Shown in pieces: positions 22,807 to 33,678 of a stretch of DNA of 64,000 nucleotides. The stretch spans positions 11,477,996 to 11,541,995 of the forward strand of contig OX422184.1 of assembly GCA_949130485.1 (NCBI GenBank), read 5' to 3'. This stretch comes from Agelas oroides. Lineage: Eukaryota > Porifera > Demospongiae > Agelasida > Agelasidae. The notes beneath the pieces were generated by a model. That model searched no databases. It was not told where the DNA came from and worked only from the letters and a program-made list of their open reading frames with translations. Numbering within the stretch: the first letter of the stretch is position 1; every line of letters starts with the position of its first letter. A program made the position numbers and the translations under genes.

Positions 22807-22823
22807 CAGTTCACTGGTGCACC

Positions 22824-24690
22824 TCACTCGGCGAAGGTTAAGACAGAACATTAACATATAGAAGACAGAAGATTTCCAAACACATTGCCTAACACACATA
22901 GGCAATCTTCTGTCGGCAGCTGAGAAGTCCACTGTAGTGTACTTACCCATATAAATTAAGCATGCTGATACAGTAGAAACAATAGATGAATATCCAAGCT
23001 ATACAGTGAATACAAGCTGGGTGTAGAGACCAATTATCTAGTTGTGGCTCATGACCAGAAAACATTCAGTCATCTGTGTGAAATCAAGCTTGCTTAAGGA
23101 AAATATATACACTGGCTCATCCCATGTAAAACGTGAAGTGAGAAGTCGGGAGATCGTGCGTTAATGTTATGCTGTTCACGAAGAATCGCTGATTTGCGTG
23201 TTTCTTGCGTAAAAGAACGTAGTTTTGCGCAGTTGTGCGTGAGTACGTGTTTGTAGATCTAGTGTACATGTATGCACATACAGCTTACGGCTGTTGCAGC
23301 TGCCTGTAGAAAAGCCCTGGACAATGCTGGGTTGGCCATTTGCCTGCTTTCTTGCAACATTTGCCTTCATTGAGTTCATCAATGGCCTTTCGTGCTGCAG
23401 GTTTATCATGTGATCCACATGGAAAAGACAGCCTCCAGTTTATTAATGTGGAAATCAGTATTATCAGAAAAGCCTTGAATAATCTTTGCATGACATCTAG
23501 GCCTGCCTTTTTTCAGGGAGATGTGGTTGATCAGCAATCTGCAAACACTTTATCATCTGCAAATGAAGCATAACCTGTTCTTTTCTAAATGCTATGCACA
23601 ACTTGGCTTACGCTGTAAGACGGTAATCAACAGATAAACGAAGTCACCCACTGTGCAAGATGCATTTTGAACAATAGCTAACAGGCCTAGCTTATCAGCT
23701 GCGCTGGGGTGACCAGGAGATAGCACGCATGCACTGTTCTGAGGGTGCTATACAACTACTGTATTTATGCAAATAAAACGCATGCAAATAAAAACCAAAC
23801 TAAAATTAAATAATTTGAGTGGGCATGCGTTAAGTTAGATCCACCCATAAATTCCAGGAATTGAATTTCTTGCATTAGATTAGATCATGCGTTGCAATGG
23901 ATTCAAACGTGAAAATTGCTTTGGTCAAACAGAAATGCGGAGTTGGCCTTCAGTTCTCCAGAAGTGAGGGTCTTGATAGAGACAGTAGCGGTTGCAGCAA
24001 CAAAATGTCTTACCAACGCCAAAGTAGAACATTTTTGGGATAGCTCTTTCTCCTGGAAGTACTTAACTAACTTCTTTTTTGTCTGGTACATCAATTCACT
24101 GAAGTGCTTGACACGAGTAGAAGAAGACCGAGTTACTGAAGCTTAAATAGGCGGTAGTAGCTGCTTCACTACATAGGCAAAGGCCATCTAGAGGAACAGC
24201 AAATGGAGTACTTTTACATGTATCTTCAAGCTGATGGCTGATAAACTGATAAGTCACAGTATAGGCTTCCTGAATATCACTTTATTTTACTTACGGTGTA
24301 GGAAAGTTAATAATATTAATAATAATAATTTTAATGACTACAGAAGTCAATAAAGGATGAGTTATGTACAGTTTTAAGGTGGCAGCGGAAGTCAGTCGGC
24401 GGAGGTTAACGAAAACAAACCTAGGTTACAGTCAGGACCAGTGTTACTCCTACTTTCAGGGTTAGGGTTTGGTTTAGGGCAATCTTGCTTGCTTGTCACT
24501 ACTCTTGGAGTGGGCAACTTTGACTGCGTCAAAATGAACGCACATTTTTAAAAATTCACATCTAAGCTTATCTTCAAAGTTCCCATCACCACATGAGGTT
24601 ATCAAAGGTATATTATATGCATACGTATAACAAGAATGGCAGAGATCTCAGGTGTTCATTCAAAGTATGGGAGCCAAGTCTGGTTTAAGA
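22824..24690. other. No gene seen; one repeat fragment
   Basis: About 23,270-23,370 resembles 16,195-16,280 and 17,050-17,135 (GGCTGTTGCAGCTG...GGCC...TGCTTTCTTG). An AT-rich run of AATAAT units is at about 24,310-24,340. A TTAAGGTGGCAG end at 24,373 resembles the TTAA elements at 26.3 and 58.5 kb but has no partner. No gene was identified. Confidence 0.4.
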
Positions 24691-24699
24691 CAAGACCAC

Positions 24700-24800
24700 A
24701 GTCCAGATTCACAGGGTGGACTGGGAAGGAGCGAAGATCCTTGAGTCGGAACCACACTACCTGGTAGGCAGGTGGTAAAAGAGTATACAAATAAATTCAC
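24700..24800 (+). pseudogene. Possible GIY-YIG retroelement C-terminal scrap
   Basis: The plus strand encodes VDWEGAKILESEPHYLVGRW. Such a D-W-x-x-x-x-I-L-E-x-E-x-x-Y pattern is found at the extreme C terminus of RT-GIY-YIG proteins. Only about 25 residues are recognisable before a stop. Confidence 0.35.
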
Positions 24801-24939
24801 TCACTTTCAGCAGCTTCTTGCCACAGCTTAGTAGTGTGAAGTCTCAGCGATGTAACCGCTCGGCACTCTTTTACCGTCGAACGATATCAGATCGCTCCAC
24901 TGGGGTATTGAACACGCAATTCGTCTTTTCCACCAAGTC

Positions 24940-25240
24940 CAGAGTAAGTGTTCTGAAAATAGTCTAGGTACGTTTGTGCATATCGGTTACTTGTAACTAA
25001 TAATTTCAACCCTGAAACAGGTAATACTTGACCATGCTGGACAAAATGGCTACCAAACAGTCCCATTTGATGTGTACATTCATAATCTGATGTTGTTTGG
25101 AACAGTTCCATTTGGTGTGTACAGTACTATTTGACAAAGTGGGTATCAAACAGTTCCACTTGGTGTCTACATTCATAATCTGATGTTTGTTTTCATTTGG
25201 GAGTAAGTATTCTGAAAATAGTCTAGGTACGGTTGTGATT
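24940..25240. repeat. Direct repeat upstream of the piggyBac-like remnant
   Basis: AGTAAGTGTTCTGAAAATAG followed by TCTAGGTACG occurs at about 24,943-24,972 and again at about 25,203-25,232 with one change. Copies of GTTCCATTTGGTGTGTACA lie between (25,103 and, altered, 25,155). It looks like a local tandem duplication. Confidence 0.6.
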
Positions 25241-25254
25241 TACATAAAGGTGAC

Positions 25255-26122
25255 TTGTACGTAAGGAACAATTTCACAATTGAACAACCTGAAGAATCAT
25301 TGCACGAGACTGTGCCATGGTCACTCAATTCCATTCCAGTTGAGACCATCAGGAACTATATCCAGAAGTCTAGAGTATATATGTTTGCTTATCTGGGTGG
25401 GGATACATCAGGGACAGAGATGGAAATGACTGTAAAAAGGGGAGGTGAGGAGTGTGACAAAAAAGGGCTGCTCTCTCTCAAATAGATGGAGAAGCAAGCT
25501 GTTACCATAATTTCATGATGTGAAGGCATCTCCAAACCACAGAGCATCGTGGAGTACAATTGCCATATGGGAGGAGTGGATCTATCCGACCAGATGTTCA
25601 GCTACTACACTCCTTCAGTCATCAAACTGAGATTTCCCAGGGCTTTCCTGGCATCTGTATGAAACCCTTGGATAGGGTTGCTCAGAAGTGTCTACAGCCT
25701 TGCCCATGCAATTCACCTACGCTCCAATGAGGATTGTGACGGACTGCCTAAAAGCACTAATTGTTGGAATGCCATGATTTTTAAATCCTTAAAACTTCAT
25801 CTTCAATACGATTGGTCAGGTACGACCTTCATGGAAAAGGCCACTAAGCATGTACCGGCTAGCAAAGCCTCGGAGTTGATGGGTTCTACATCCCAAGGTG
25901 GAGCACCTCCTCACAAGAAACCCCAAATACAAGGAAGGAAACAGAATGACCTGTGTATTCTTGCAACCGACAGGATGTGGCAGCAAATGTCTAACGATAC
26001 CTGCAGTATCAGCGTCCTTTGAATGGACTGCACAGCAGGTTGCTAAGCTCGGTGGTAACAAAGGAACTATCTATGCTGTGGCTGAAGAAAAACTGAATGT
26101 ACAAGACGTAGAGGTACATTAA
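25255..26122 (+). pseudogene. piggyBac-like transposase remnant
   Basis: The most diagnostic stretch is SIVEYNCHMGGVDLSDQMFS near 25,545-25,605, the catalytic-core block of piggyBac transposases (N-x-x-M-G-G-V-D-x-x-D, whose last Asp is catalytic). Downstream the frame continues into a basic C-terminal region, 25,678-26,022, and a shifted frame with CVFLQPTGCGSKCLTIP. Upstream the first 230 nt encode a region before the core. Stops near 25,485 and 25,660 and the missing first catalytic Asp block show that it is dead. No flanking TTAA pair was found for this copy. Confidence 0.65.
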
Positions 26123-26211
26123 TAGTTTTTTCCACACCAGGTTCCCCAAGAACCAATACTTCAGTCAAGTCAGCTTAACGTACAAAAAGAAAGTCAACTC
26201 TCACCAATAAA

Positions 26212-27141
26212 TGTGTAGTGGCATATGAAAACATGACATTGCGCTAAAATAACAATGTATAATGCTCAACTTTCCTTGTCATACATCAAACTTAAAAGTT
26301 TCTCCATTTAAGGTTACGGGATACTTAGAATTATGTGACTTCATATATGTATACATTTATGCTACTAAAACAGGCATACTAAAGTCTTAGCACATGAAAC
26401 TTGGACCACACAAGCATCACACATAGCTGTCTTTGTGCAGCAAAAATCATCAGCTACATATAAAGTGTTCATAAGTTATAGTAGTTCAAATATTAACCAA
26501 CTCCCGCACAATATAACACGCAGTTAAGTTGCCCAGGAAACTGTAAGAAGCGCCCAGTGGCATCTTAAGAATGGTTATTAGCGACTGACGGAGGCTTTTT
26601 AAAAAATATTGAAGCAAATCGCTAATATAGGGCATCATAGCCTGCTCAAAGCCCTGCCCAGGGACTTACCTGGTCATATATTCACTCCAAGTCAAGTAAT
26701 CATCAAAATCTTCCGTCAATCCCTCGGGGGAGGAGTCTACAAGCCGTATAACTCCGTAAAAGTTCATTCCAACACTCACAGACGGCTATTTTTTGTGCAA
26801 GAGCAAGCAACTCCGTGTGCCCGGCAGCCATGGCTAGCTAGTTGAGATAATTACGTTGTTGCGGTTGACAAAGTGCGCATGCGGCTTCACTAGGCGGGAG
26901 ATTTGTACAGCAGTCAAGGAGGAAGCCAACATATGCACGTATCGTACATGCTTTGTGGTGAAATTAATTTTGTCATGCATTATTGATCTTACTAGCACTC
27001 TCTACGGTATCCCGTAACCTTAATGCCCTGCAGGATGCTGTTAACCATTACTTGTACTATAAGGAAGTCATGAGAAAAAGTTAACATCATCCCAAAAGTG
27101 TTATTTTAGCGTAATGTCATGTTTTCATATGCCACTACACA
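26212..27141. repeat. 43-bp inverted repeat enclosing a TTAA element
   Basis: Arms at 26,212-26,254 and 27,099-27,141 are inverse copies with one mismatch (TGTGTAGTGGCATATGAAAA...). A separate TTAA element lies between them. The arms could be the ends of an older element into which the TTAA element jumped. Confidence 0.7.
26312..27019. mobile_element. TTAA element with GGTTACGGGATAC termini
   Basis: GGTTACGGGATAC at 26,312 is perfectly inverted at the right end (GTATCCCGTAACC, ending 27,019). Both ends abut TTAA (26,308-26,311 and 27,020-27,023). There is no transposase inside its 708 bp. The termini resemble those of the 58,554-59,183 element (GGTGGCAGGATA), so both probably used the same transposase. 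Confidence 0.8.
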
Positions 27142-27324
27142 AATGCAGAGATAGTCACTTGTATGGGTATGAAGGCCTTCAAGTTCACCACCATTCTTAA
27201 TGAACCATGAACAGGCTTGCAGTCTAGTTTCGACTTGTAACATGGGTCCCCCATTATTCACATCCAATTGTGAGCATAATACTGGATCTGACCTGCTGAT
27301 GTCGATAGCAGGTTAAGAGTTCCA

Positions 27325-28180
27325 TTGCCTGCCCTTTCACCTCAGCAGTGCTCCTCGAGTGTTACACAGAGGATTCAATTCCTAGGGTTCATGGTGAATT
27401 CAGTGGAGATGTCCCTATCGCTACCAAGGGAGAAAGGGGTACATCAGCTGGCGTCCAGACCCATTTTCCATGAGCACAGATGCCTTTCAGGGAAAATGGA
27501 CTGGCTTCCTAAGGTATGCCTCACTTTGTGAAGGCACTTTCCCACTAGAGCAGATGGAGGGAGTCTACTGTCAGTTTTGCAAAGCCATCAGGTTGAATTG
27601 AGTCCAACGATTCTTCTTGTTGGTTTCAAGCAGATGAACACTGGTAGCATCATATCTTACTTGGACATCCATAATCTGAAGTCCAAACTTCTCTGGATAC
27701 AATCAATCAAGGAGACAGAAAAGCTCACCATTGATAGTAGCCCCAGTATGGCCATCTCAAGCTGAGTACCCTCTCCTTCTCAAGTACTTGGTCCAAAGTG
27801 CAGTGCTAATTCTGATGTACAACAACATACTCCAGGATTCTTTTGGTCACCTCCACCCAATGGTGAACCGTCTTCTATGCTATTGTCCCCTAGGGGGGGG
27901 GGACTGCAGGTGCTGAATGACCATGTCCACATTCTACATATCTGAGTACCTTACTCTGTGGTTCTTCCTGAGACCTTCTATGCAGCTAACTGGAGCTGCC
28001 TTGGGTTGCAGCACCAAACCATCAACTCCATCCACTCACCAGAGCTGCTGGTGTAATCGAAGGGAAATTAATCCTTTTTCATGTGATATAGACACTAAAG
28101 GTGCTTGGTCAGAAACAAGCCTCGTTGATGGCACTCGTGGAGGCCAGTCGGTCCTCAGAACTCCATGCCCTTGATATTCG
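27325..28180 (+). pseudogene. DIRS-like reverse transcriptase / RNase H remnant
   Basis: The first frame has TQRIQFLGFMVNSVEMSLSL followed by PREK. This is the block after the RT catalytic site in DIRS/Ngaro-type elements, where a glycine-phenylalanine-V-N-S pattern precedes L-P-x-E-K. A later frame has IVAPVWPSQAEYPLLLKYLV then HPMVNRL, resembling the end of the DIRS RNase H/methyltransferase region. Between them coding is badly broken. I see no YIDD and no tyrosine recombinase catalytic residues. The region up to 28,460 may contain further remains. Confidence 0.5.
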
Positions 28181-28460
28181 TTTTAGGGTTCAAACCAGGT
28201 GTGCTGTTTAGTTTGCCAGCCCTCATTGCTCACTGGGTTTAATTAAGACTGGTTATCAGAAGTGGGAGTGGACACCTCTTGGTTCAAGGCTCATTCTGTC
28301 AGAGGTGCAGTGACCTCAGCGGCTTTGAACAAAGGGGTTACTTTGGGTGGAAAGGATACTTGCATGTCCATGCATGGTCTTGGACGAGAGTGAAGGGCTA
28401 CTGCCAGACTTTAGCGTCGGCCTGGAAGAGACCGGGAGCGAAGACGACCCAAGTTACTGA

Positions 28461-29551
28461 CTAGTCTGGCGAAGCCAGACCCAAGCATAGCAGGAGGGTC
28501 TGGTCGCAAACCTATATTGCGATTTGTACCCGCTGCAGAAATATTGCAGTCCAATCAGATTGCAGAACGCGCAATTACAACATACTGACATCCGGTGAAA
28601 ACAGTTATTCGCGAGGATTTGTGAAATGTTGCGTTGTAACAAACATTCAGAAAGTGTTTGAGAAGCAGTCAGTTACTACAATTGTGTGACTGTCTTTCGT
28701 ATGCTAATTCAAAGAATTTGGTGCTTGTAAAGCAATTTGTGGGAGACTAATAAAAGTTTCAGCTCCTATTCCAGCCCTGCATTCATAGTATAAGGATAGT
28801 CATGTAATAGGATATCGCGTGTATTACAGCCTCAAGGCCCTGGCCGTGCAATAACTACCCGTGCAATAACACTCGTGCAATATCGTGTGATATTGCACGG
28901 CACGGGAATAAGCAAATACTGCACTGCAAAATGTTAAACTGTTTGGTTACTACACTGAATAGCAACCAGGGTGTGCTTTAATTAGAACCAGTGCGTTCGA
29001 ATGGCGAGTTACTCAGTACTTCGTGTGAGAAGAGACACGACGCTGTTGTGGTAATGGATAATACAGTGAATTTCGACTGCGTTCGAAAATTCCGTAATCC
29101 GTAGCGCGCTCGCGTAATGCATGTATACGCAATGCTTGGCGTCTGAGCTGCACTGCGCGTGCCTACATTATACCAGTTTCAAACCAGCAGCGGGAATTTG
29201 AAATGGCACTGTCAGCAGCCGTGCAGAAAGAATTGCAAGCTATTCGAGATCCTACAGATGTCATTAGGCAAGCATTTCAGAGCATAACAGCTAACTATTG
29301 TAACTCTTGGATATCGCATGCACAATATCCACTGTAGGGTGTGTTTTCGTTTTTAACTGTATAGGCCTACATCTGTAGCGGAGCCACAAGATATGCTGTA
29401 CATGCATGCTTGAAATAGCTGAGTGTATGTATCATGTTAATACATAGCTACGTCATTTGCAAATAGAAAACTTCACAGAATCATCAAAAATATGCACCTG
29501 CAAATCAATCAAGATCCTGGAATGAGGGCTGGCTGGGTGGAATGCCAGTGC
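28461..29551. other. No gene seen; terminal fragment and a hairpin
   Basis: CTAGTCTGGCGAAGCCAGACCC at about 28,461 resembles the terminus of the element at 57,194-57,348. A perfect hairpin with 11-bp arms (CGTGCAATATC / GATATTGCACG) occupies 28,874-28,899. It is embedded in several copies of CGTGCAATA. No gene was recognised. Confidence 0.45.
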
Positions 29552-29732
29552 TTACAAAGTAAACATGCCTCCCAAGATGGCTTCCTGTAACTCTTCATAT
29601 TTATTTTGGGTGATCGCGCCTTTCTCCAAAAGCGAGTACCACTTGCCGAGTTGATCTATGCATTCAGACCGAAGTGTAACACGCTTCCCCGGAGATAAAG
29701 CAACAGGTTGTGGTGATGACAGCTGCACAGGA
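29552..29732 (-). CDS. Terminal exon with a SHOCT-like helical motif (candidate)
   Basis: The minus strand has a good acceptor (TATTTCCAG ending at 29,733) followed by an open frame to a stop at 29,552-29,554. It contains SECIDQLGKWYSLLEKGAIT and then YEELQEAIL. This resembles SHOCT-type C-terminal helices, in which a leucine-rich helix and a G-x-I-T-x-x-E-Y/F-E turn end a protein. It lies 3' of the truncated Helitron helicase and on the same strand. It may be the last exon of an unknown gene or of a chimeric transposon. Confidence 0.4.
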
Positions 29733-29746
29733 CTGGAAATACTTTA

Positions 29747-31089
29747 TTACACGATAGTGATAGCCCAGGCCAACTTGAGGGGGAGTTGCAGGCGTGAGCA
29801 CTGGCCACCTGATGCAGACCAAGTGCGGCGCATAAGGGTAATGGGAACTGTGCCATCTGATAGTGTTGGACCAGTGTAAGAGTCAAAGTGCACTGTGACG
29901 GCAATTGGTAGATTGGGTGGAGCTTGACCAGTTCTGTAACAAATTGCCACAACTGTACCCATGGCACCATTCACTAGTCCAACATCCACCCAGAGATTGG
30001 CTATGAGCATGACACGAGCACCATGTGTCATGCATATGACTGGCTCTAGTCCACTTGCATCATCGGATGAAGCCTTTGCAGCACCAGGGCCTGTATGGAC
30101 AGCCTTGATGGTGGCAATTGTCTGGTTCCTGGAGTGAAGCCTGGTGACATTGCAGTCCACAACAGTCTCAACGGTAGGGTGAAGACGAAGGGCAGTGCTG
30201 AAGGATGTTAGGTCTTCAACCTGTGCTGGTGTCTGCTTCATGAGATGTTTCCAGTCATCTTGAGTCACTCGACCATTTCTGAGGTGGAGCAGGATATCTC
30301 GAAACAACACTTGGTCAGGATCTTCTCCACGCTGACGCATGATTTGATCGAGAATGATAGCATGGTCAAAGCTCTGGTAGGCGGCACTGCCAAGGTCAGA
30401 CAGAGCAGAGCGTGGCACAGTGGTGTAGAGGGGCAGATCCATCACAGGAGGGAGTTGACCAAAGTCTCCAAACAGCAGGCACGAGCAGCCTCCGAGTACC
30501 ACATTGGCATGATGAGGAAACACTTGTCGCAGACGTTGGTCAACCTGGCCAAACATCTTTCTTCCAACCATGGACATCTCATCAATGATGAGGTACTTCA
30601 TGTTGGCCAGGGACTGCTGCATTTTGTGTAGGCGCTCACCCTCCAGGTCTTTGAAGTCACCCTTGGTTGGCAGACTGAAAAGAGAGTGGAGGGTGTGGCC
30701 CTCGATGTTAAATGCTGCCACACCAGTGGGTGCAGCTACATGCACTTGTTCATTCAGTAGAAGTCTCAGGCACTTAATCAAGTAAGACTTCCCAGTCCCA
30801 GCTGTTCCTGAGATGATCATCCTGAGTAAGGGTGGGGAGTCAGCCTCAAGATGCTGACGTACAATGGTGTAAGCTTGAAGCTGCTTCCCTTGGAGGTTCT
30901 GAGGGTCAGCGGTGGTTGTGAAGGTACGCTGAGGAGCAGAAGCTTGATGACGAGAAATGAATGATGGCATCTCCTCCAAGTTAGGGTATGCTTTAGCTGG
31001 TTGTGACCAGTCAAACTCCTGTTGGGAGGTAAGGTCAGGCTGGAGGTCCATTCCTCCACAGCTCTGGTAGGCTGTCTGTGCTGTTGTTC
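29747..31089 (-). pseudogene. Helitron Pif1-type helicase domain, 3'-truncated
   Basis: The minus-strand frame encodes a superfamily-1B DNA helicase with Walker A ISGTAGTGKSYLIK (near 30,800), AAPTGVAAFNIEGHTLHSL, Walker B YLIIDEMSMVG (near 30,580), FGDFGQLPPV and GARVMLIANLWVDVGLVNG. It should unwind DNA during rolling-circle transposition. The frame ends with LAWAITIV and a stop, just where the last helicase motif (H-K-S-Q-G-x-T in intact proteins) should begin, so the 3' end of the element is missing. The start is best placed at an acceptor (CTTTCCTTCAG) ending at 31,090. Near 31,045 the conserved coding moves frame by one base. It is the C-terminal part of the Helitron protein that starts at 34,608. 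Confidence 0.85.
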
Positions 31090-31228
31090 CTGAAGGAAAG
31101 AGTTGTACGTGTACAGTATTATACAAAGATGTATATAGTACATATGTACTTATGGATATGTACATGTATGTATATGTACAACATACACATTAGACCTACA
31201 CATGTACATATTTACACTGTGCATGTAC

Positions 31229-31580
31229 CTCAGTGTTATCCTCAGTGTCAGGCGGCTGCTGGAAGTGTTGCTCCAGTTGATGGATGTCCTCTTCGAGAGA
31301 AGGGGGCACATTGCCAGATTGGAGGAAGATGGCATAAGTGGCTGCATAGGAGTCACTGTCTCCCAGGAGTTCTTCTTCTCGAAGGAAAGGGATGTGCAGC
31401 ATCAACTTTTGCCTACAATACTCCTTGTACTTGGGACCGCTGGGGTCAGGAGAGAAGTAGGGACGAACAATCACCACAACAGCTTTTCTCCTCCGAGATG
31501 GGTTTGAACCCAACTGCTTGGGCATGGTGAACTGCTGAACGTAGTGTAGCAGTGTCATCTCCTTGAACTGAGTGGGTGGT
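31229..31580 (-). pseudogene. Helitron Rep-helicase linker, shifted frame
   Basis: This frame carries EMTLLHYVQQFTMPKQLG and then AVVVIVRPYFSPDPSGPKY and REEELLGDSDSYAATYAIFL, the conserved bridge between the Rep and helicase domains of animal Helitrons. It is shifted by one base relative to the Rep frame, which runs on as nonsense to 31,446, so there is an indel near 31,570. It ends at a donor (GAG/GTACAT) at 31,228-31,229. A 139-nt intron (31,090-31,228) then leads to the helicase exon. Confidence 0.75.
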
Positions 31581-33140
31581 GGGACGACCAATGTAGTGGT
31601 CAAGTGCTGACAGAGCAGTTGCAGGCTGGTCTTCATCCAAGCGATCTTCCACTGCACGAGATCTATCGAGGCTGAGCATGATGAAGTCTCGGGATGCTCT
31701 GAACATTGGTAGCTGGAGGAGCAGATGGCAGGTTTCTTGAGCTGAGTAGTCTCTCTCACCCACACTGTTGATTAGAAGCTTCTGCACTGCCTTCAGCGAG
31801 GTATTGTCATCCTTAAGGCTTCTCACGATGTTAGTGAATACCTCCTTCAGGGGCTGTGAGCGAGGCTCAGACTTGGTGGCATATTTGGCACAGTATTCAA
31901 CAACTCTGTGCCTAGACAGACAGTACTGCATATCTACATTGGCACACCATGCAGACAGCTGTACAGGGTTGAAACTGTTGATGAGACCATCATTTCGTGC
32001 AGTTAACAGCTCTGGCTCTGTGTCTGCTGTCACAATGGTTGTCTCAGGCTGTAATTGCTTTGGATAACCAAAACGGCACTTCTGCTGCCCATTCTGAGTA
32101 CGCAGGCAGTAAGCTGCTGAGCAGCATGTGTGCCGCTGGCATGTGGCAATGAGATCGATGAGGTCTTGGTTGAAGTCCTCAATCTCAGAATAGGGCTGGT
32201 TGCAGATATGGGGATTGGTCTTGGGTGGAGGAGCATCATCTGCGTTGCTGCCATCTGGGAGAATTGCAGGGTTAAGGGTGGTGACAATGCTGTCCACATG
32301 ACGGATGAGTTTTTCCTTTGCTGTGTCATCATCATCCTCGGATGAGGCTAGGATTTCCTCCACATCAGGTGTGTCTGGCAACCAAGCAAGGTCATGCACA
32401 TGAGGACTTCCACGGTGTTGCCACTCAAAGCGCATCCAGTAGTCTGTGACACCAAGAACACCGACATAGAAGGCATCGATGAACTTCTGAATGCGGTGAT
32501 GGAAGAACCAGTCTGCAATGGCTGGGTTCTCAATCACTGCTCTGCTGCGGCTGGTACTGGAATCAGGATCATCGGGACAGATGAGACGCGCCAGCTCTGG
32601 CCACTGGAGATCAGCTGCACTATGTGTGAAGAAGATAGTGGGTAGACCAAGGGTGTCCACCATGGCAATGAGCCGACTCCGCTGCTTGAACCAGTACTGC
32701 CTTGTTCCTCGTAGGCTGCCAGCATAGTGCAGCACACGGTTTGAAAAGGCTTCTCCTTCACGACCAACCATGTCACGGAGCTCTTCCACTGAGAGCTGGG
32801 CATCTTGAGGGTGCTGTCGAACGTAAATCCGGCCTGTCTGAAGAGCACGCCATCGCATCTCGGTGTTGAGAGCAAAATAGCAGAAGCGAGGGTGCCTGGC
32901 AAATCATCCGTCTTCATACATCAGGAGATGTTTGAAGTAGTTCCCAATGGTGACTGCACATGCTCGTGGTGCTACAAAGTCAGCTGCACCTGTTGGAAAC
33001 AGAGTGGGGAAGGCACAGGAAATATAGCCCTCAGTTCTGAACTCATTGATGGGAGTTTCACCAGTTGGAGGCCATGCGACTGTCGATGGTAGGTTAGATT
33101 GTCGTTCCTGCACTGGCTGCCTGATGGCCTCCTGCTCTGT
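31581..33140 (-). pseudogene. Helitron Rep (HUH endonuclease)
   Basis: This part encodes the replication initiator domain. Visible features are EGYISCAFPTLFPTGAADF, NYFKHLLMYEDG, then an in-frame TGA at 32,904-32,906, then FARHPRFCYFALNTEMRWR. The metal-binding HUH motif is in QHRGSPHVHDLAW (near 32,410) and the catalytic two-tyrosine motif in VVEYCAKYATK (near 31,880). Rep cuts and joins single strands at the element ends. Apart from the single TGA, which replaces an Arg codon (CGA to TGA would be enough), the frame is open over about 1500 nt. The frame upstream of 33,143 differs by one base. Confidence 0.88.
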
Positions 33141-33598
33141 CATTCTTGGAGGTGTAAGAGGAAGAATGTCCTTGACAGATTGGCATCATAGGGATCCACG
33201 TCTTGTGTTGATGATACTTCTGTGTCATCAGAAGGGGAGTCCACTGTCATGGAGTGAAGCCCAGACAGATCATCATCTTCTGGTAGCAGGGCAAGGGCAC
33301 TGGGGTCAATGTGAACATTGCGATAGTAGATGTTGTTTGCTACCAACCACTGCAGTGCACGAAGCACAACAGATCTCCTGACACGAAAGTCACGATGGGA
33401 CTGAACACCACCTTCCTTTCTCACCACTACGACATCGAGGTCACTGGGCAATCGTGGCAAGCTGGTGGCAAAAGAAGCAACATCCTGGGGCAGGTTGATA
33501 ACATGTCCACTGTAACTGTACTGCCCATGAGGTAAGCGATAGATGGACATGATTGGCAACACGGCAGAAATCAGCATTTCTTCAACCTGTGTTAAATC
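33140..33598 (-). pseudogene. Helitron protein, second exon (pre-Rep domain)
   Basis: Begins at an acceptor (TTCAACTGCAG) ending at 33,599 and encodes DLTQVEEMLISAVLPIMSIY, then QYSYSGHVINLPQDVASFAT and LPSDLDVVVV. This is the conserved domain that precedes Rep in animal Helitrons. The frame is lost near 33,150, where the downstream coding continues one base out of register. The exon joins exon 1 in phase (LQ/DLTQ). Confidence 0.85.
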
Positions 33599-33678
33599 CT
33601 GCAGTTGAAAATCAAGCACCATTACATCATGCTCAATAATACAGTTATGTCGCTACATGCATGTAATGGCATACTAAC
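33599..33678 (-). other. 80-nt intron in the Helitron gene
   Basis: Donor CTGCAG/GTTAGT at 33,678-33,679 and acceptor AACTGCAG at 33,599. Removing it joins QQLQ to DLTQVEEML, the continuous order expected for Helitron proteins. Its size matches the host gene introns at 41-51 kb. Confidence 0.75.

Noticed and set aside
24300-24345. Simple AAT repeat as a regulatory site
   Set aside because: Ordinary low-complexity AT run without context.
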